From Chaunax sp. Z400 (Eukaryota; Chordata; Actinopteri; Lophiiformes; Chaunacidae), in assembly GCA_037577475.1 (NCBI GenBank), contig CM075202.1, positions 8,604,001-8,668,000 of the forward strand: a stretch of DNA of 64,000 nt, in the 5' to 3' direction. Each line of letters starts with the position of its first letter. The stretch's first letter is position 1. Under the pieces are notes generated by a model. The model was given only the letters and a program-made list of their open reading frames with translations, was not told the origin of the DNA and did not search any database. The translations under genes were made by a program, and so were the position numbers. Positions 1 through 64,000 of this stretch are shown here, in pieces.

Positions 1-739
1 ACCCCTCCGTGCTGTGTGTGTGGAGGGTCTGTCCATATCTGACCAACCATAATCAAGACGTCTGAGTTGTGGAGTCATTAATAGATTAGGAGAGATCAGA
101 GATGCTCAAGTGCGGAGCAAGGTCATCTGCAATTTAAAGCGGAGTATGGGCTGAGCTCGTTAATTTTTTTCTGTTCCGACATGTCCTGCTTCATACATCT
201 GCAGACCAGACGCTTACAGTACATAGAACTACACATACATAAAGCTTTACTTATCCACAAGGTGGGGCTGTGTCTCTGTGCACTGCTTATGCGGCTAAGT
301 AAGAAATCCTCTGCTCAGAAAGCAAACCCAAATATCCTTGGGGTGAATAGATTACAATACAAGCAGAAGTGGCGTTATTCCACCCTCCAGGAGGTTTGTT
401 TGTTTTTCATTTAATGGCTGAAAAGAGGCTGTTCCTCCTCTCCTCAGGAAGCCTTTTACCCCGCAGACATACCTGTGTGAGCGCCAGGCGCTGACCCCCA
501 TCCAACCTCCGCAACCTCAGAGAAGAAGGGTCTGCTCTGTAGGGATGCCAGGGGCTCCTTTCAGGATCCAGACCAGCTGAGGTTCAGTCTGTTTTAAAAC
601 CCCCCCCCCCCACTTCTCTGTTTCCCTCCTGGAAAGACGGGAACACTCTTGAGATCTGCAGCCTAAAGGAGTCTGTTGGTTTATTCTTGTACATACAGGA
701 GACATGAAAATCAGTCTCTCTGTGTGCAGCTTATCTTGG

Positions 740-740
<1 letters not shown>

Positions 741-776
<36 letters not shown>

Positions 777-810
777 GTGTGCGTGCGTGCGTGTGTGTGC
801 GTGTTTGTAC
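741..810. repeat. GT/GC dinucleotide repeat
   Basis: GT run with GC interruptions, about 70 nt, in the upstream sequence. Confidence 0.95.
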
Positions 811-2559
811 CTGCTCGCTTCTCTCAGCTCCCATAGTGAAGTGTAATAAGTCCCATGAATCCTCACCATCTTGTTTTGATTTTGTCCTGGGGTTGTTTTT
901 CGAATACAGTTCAGGTCTCCAGGGGCGTTCAGCTCTCACACTTTCTGCTGCATGGCTGCTAACTATACAAGAATCCTCTAAAACACACCTCCAAAAAAAC
1001 AGATATGTTGTGTTTCAGTAGACTATTTGGACTGCCATTGTCTGTTGCTTCCATGTAAATATACTGGTTTAAACCTCAGTCATTGTCTGGATCCTCATTG
1101 GCGTGTTCAGCACCTTGGATAGTTCCTGTACTGTAGCTCTCTAGGAACAATCAGACAACACCTGTCACTTGGCAGACAATCTGACATAAATAGAAACAAA
1201 CTGTGCCTGAACTCAGTTAATATAGTCTCCTCTGTGTGGGGCTGCACTGACAGCAGTGTGTAAAGAAAATTTTTTTTTTTTTTTTTTTTTGTCTGGCTGC
1301 TTAATGAGTAGGCATTGTGAGCGTGTTGAATGTGAATATCCCTCTGGATTCTGTTTTGCACGGCATGAAATGATGTTTTCATGGTCTAGAGTGGGTGAGG
1401 TGAAGGCAATGTAAATGTAATATGAAAAAGAGCTCTGCAGGAATGCTTCTTTGAACTCCGTCTCCTACTCCTGCACTCAGAAATCATCCTGCATACGGAG
1501 ACTGAAAGCTGACGCTGACGCACGCTCCTTTCAAAGACGGGTCCGTGGAGGAGGCTCACGGTGGCTTTATGAAGTCCAGCTCCAGGGCTGTTCAAGGGAG
1601 AAGTGTCAGCAGTGTGATTATCAGCAGACAGATAGCAGATGACAGCTGCCATTGGTTATTGATGACTTTCATAATTAAAATCCCTTGTGGAGGGGATCCC
1701 ACAGAACAAAAGGGAAAAATCACACAAATGATGGATGATTCTCTAAGACTGATATAGACCCACCAGGCTACTCTGCATGGATATTACTTTGCCGGAAACC
1801 CTCTGAATATGGTTTCAAAGAAGAGCCCAGCTGCTTTTAATATTGCCAAGCTTGTGTGTGTGTGTGTGTTTGTGTGATAGAGAATATGAGGATCCAAATA
1901 TAAGGAAGACGGACAGACTGAATGAAAGAGTGCATAGGTCAGAAACAGAGATGCAAATCAGACAGAGGAATGGAGGAAAGATCAACGTACTGCAACAGTT
2001 GTATTTTCTGCTATACTGCTAATTTAAATAGTGGATGAGGTTCTTGTAATTTAGGCTCCAAAACACAAGATTCCTTCCGATCTGGTTTCTTTTGTGCGCT
2101 GTACAAACCGCCCATGCAGTTGGAGGGTGTCTCTTTAGGTGCTGAATTCACAATAGCTGGTTGAACAATACTATCATTGTTGTTTTTTCACTTGGTTTGA
2201 ATCTTACATTTTTACGAGTAGCATGATGTGAATGAGGGGTGGGAAACATTCTTATCATCGTTTCCTTTGTTCTGGACCTTGCCTAAATTGGATATAGACA
2301 CTTTAAACTGAATATTGTATTTTCCTCTATTGTATTGTATTCTGTCCCATTCTGTGCTCTCTCTCTCTCTCTCCCTGAAAAAAAACAAACAGACAGATGT
2401 ACTGTATGTGATTTTGGCTGCGATGAAAGCCGATCCTGTTTGAAGAGTGTACAGTAGGAGATCAGACAGGACCACTGCCAGTGATAGTCTGCTCCCCTGC
2501 AGGCTGTATAGACTAGAAAGCTGCAAGCCTCAGAGCACTGCATGGTATTTCGTGCATGA

Positions 2560-2562
<3 letters not shown>

Positions 2563-2594
<32 letters not shown>
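2563..2594. repeat. GA microsatellite upstream of promoter
   Basis: GA run of about 32 nt. Pure GA tracts near promoters can bind GAGA-type factors, but no role is shown. Confidence 0.95.
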
Positions 2595-2597
<3 letters not shown>

Positions 2598-2699
2598 TAT
2601 TAGAGTGCCAGCAGCACATAGGGAATTCCTGCATGTCTGTCCCAGTGCTGTGTAAGAGCATTGTGTATGTGTGTGTGTGTTTGTGTGTGTGTGTAAGAT

Positions 2700-3361
2700 G
2701 CTGTCAGAGTAAAACTCCCACTTCCTCCTCTCTTCACCTGCTAAACGGTCCCCTTCAATCCTCCAACCGCCCTCCTCACCGCTCGGATCTACATCTCCAC
2801 ATCAGGACGGGGCTGCTGTGACATCACTCATTCCCACGCACTCTGATTGGCTGGCCAGCAGAGGGAAGTAGATTGTTCCCGCAGCCTACAGTGAGAAATT
2901 AAGAGAGCGAAAGACCGTGGGAGGGAAAGAACGGCGTAGAGAGTGTTGGAGAGGGAGAGAGAGAGAGAGGGAGAAAGGGACTAAGCAAGACAGATTGAAG
3001 CTGAGGCAAGCCGGCACTGCGCTGCTGTCACTGACACACACACAGACACACACACACTGACACACGAAAACAGTCTTTGCATCACGCTTACACTCACATT
3101 ACACTCCCAAGCTGCTTAACAGACAGGAAAAAGACTGAGTCTGACTGAATCTGCAGCCTGTTACTGCAGGACAGCGAAACGACGAGAGGGGAGTGAAACC
3201 TTCCTTCCTGCTTTGCCTCAGAGCAACAGTTTCACTGGTGTCATCTCGGGAGGTCCAGTGCTTGAGGGTGCTCTTTAAAGACACCTCCCCAAAAAAAAAG
3301 AGGGAGAGGCAGCAAGGGCAGGAGCAAGGGCAAGTATAGCCTCTCCCAGAGGTTGCCGTGA
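2700..3361 (+). promoter_or_regulatory. syne1: Putative promoter and 5' leader of syne1
   Basis: This stretch directly precedes the first coding exon and contains no ATG between 2701 and 3361, which fits a transcribed leader. A perfect inverted CCAAT box of NF-Y type, CTGATTGGCTGG, sits at 2843-2854, a CRE-like TGACATCA at 2819-2826 and a CTCF-like CCAGCAGAGGGAAG at 2855-2868. No TATA box is obvious. The leader is GA-rich around 2900-2990 and CA-rich around 3034-3066. A TGA at 3359-3361 lies in frame just before the ATG. The transcription start is not visible; somewhere near 2880-2950 is my inference. Confidence 0.45.
2843..2854 (-). promoter_or_regulatory. Inverted CCAAT box (NF-Y type)
   Basis: CTGATTGGCTGG matches the reverse of the extended NF-Y consensus at all 12 positions. 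It lies about 510 nt before the first ATG and next to a CRE-like and a CTCF-like motif, a usual promoter arrangement. Function is inferred. Confidence 0.45.
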
Positions 3362-63692
<60,331 letters not shown>

Positions 63693-64000
63693 GTGACCAA
63701 TCACAGTACTTGATCTTTTGCTGTTTTTGCTGAGTTTATAGGATATGATACAACTTGAGCAATGAGCCTTGATTAGAGGGCAAAATTACTCATGTTCAGT
63801 TTCAGTTTTAATCCAATTTAATTCCTATTTTAGAAAACCAAAGAGACTTAATTTACAAAGCAACTGTTCTCTGTTTTCCCTTCTTTCAATCTTCATTCAA
63901 GTACATCCATTCAGGTTTGCTTATACCATGAGTCTTCACCGTGTGGTATCAACTCTGACCTCTTGGGTTATCCTCCTAACATGATCCTACGTGTTACTTT
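63693..64000 (+). other. syne1: Start of intron 70, window edge
   Basis: No block matching the next expected nesprin-1 segment was found, so this is read as intron running past the edge. Confidence 0.7.

Larger units (their letters stand above)
1..2699. other. Upstream sequence without a supported gene
   Basis: The short open frames have no recognisable protein and overlap simple repeats: a C run at 600-611, GT/GC at 741-810, T run at 1270-1290, GT at 1854-1877, CT at 2356-2373, GA at 2563-2594 and GT at 2664-2695. A distal or non-coding first exon of syne1 could lie here but nothing marks it. Confidence 0.6.

Noticed and set aside
517..939. 140-codon minus-strand frame upstream of the gene
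   Set aside because: Built around a CA repeat; no recognisable protein, start context or splice partners.

Overview
The window is eukaryotic and almost certainly from a teleost fish. It carries the 5' part of one very large gene on the + strand, the orthologue of SYNE1 (nesprin-1 giant, also called enaptin). I could chain 70 coding exons with GT/AG junctions and compatible phases from an ATG at 3362 to 63692. Together they give 12,012 nt, about 4,004 codons, with no internal stop. The gene runs off the right edge: the remaining spectrin repeats and the C-terminal KASH domain lie beyond 64000. The fish assignment rests on short introns (the mammalian gene spans hundreds of kb), very frequent CA/GT microsatellites, and several fish-type MITEs and dispersed repeats.

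Layout. 1-2700 is upstream sequence with simple repeats and no convincing gene. 2700-3361 looks like promoter plus 5' leader: it has an NF-Y type inverted CCAAT box, a CTCF-like site and no ATG for about 660 nt. Exon 1 (3362-3509) encodes a basic N-terminus. Exons 2-8 (5927-15825) encode the paired calponin-homology actin-binding domain, with a Ser-rich linker between CH1 and CH2. Exons 9-70 (16277-63692) encode a continuous rod of spectrin-type three-helix repeats, roughly 33 by length. Many rod exons are exactly or nearly 165 nt, half of a 110-residue repeat.

Biology. In nesprin-1 the N-terminal CH pair binds F-actin, the spectrin rod acts as spacer and docking scaffold, and the KASH tail crosses the outer nuclear membrane to bind SUN proteins, forming the LINC complex. 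Only the actin-binding end and the first 45% or so of the rod are present here.

Introns hold long GT/CA tracts, a Harbinger-like MITE (intron 4), a second one with TTA target-site duplication (intron 57), a hAT-like CACTG-ended element (intron 56), two oppositely oriented copies of one dispersed repeat (introns 9 and 34), a decayed LINE reverse-transcriptase fragment (intron 39), a nested inverted-repeat block (intron 47), and two further pairs of shared repeats. In introns 3, 5, 7, 8, 10, 16, 18, 23, 28, 35, 41, 42, 46, 63, 65 and 68 (each about 300-660 nt) I saw nothing beyond splice signals, AT-rich filler and short simple repeats.

I found no previously undescribed system. No RNA gene, CRISPR array or second protein-coding gene could be supported. 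Family comparisons are from my knowledge of human nesprin-1; no search was run.
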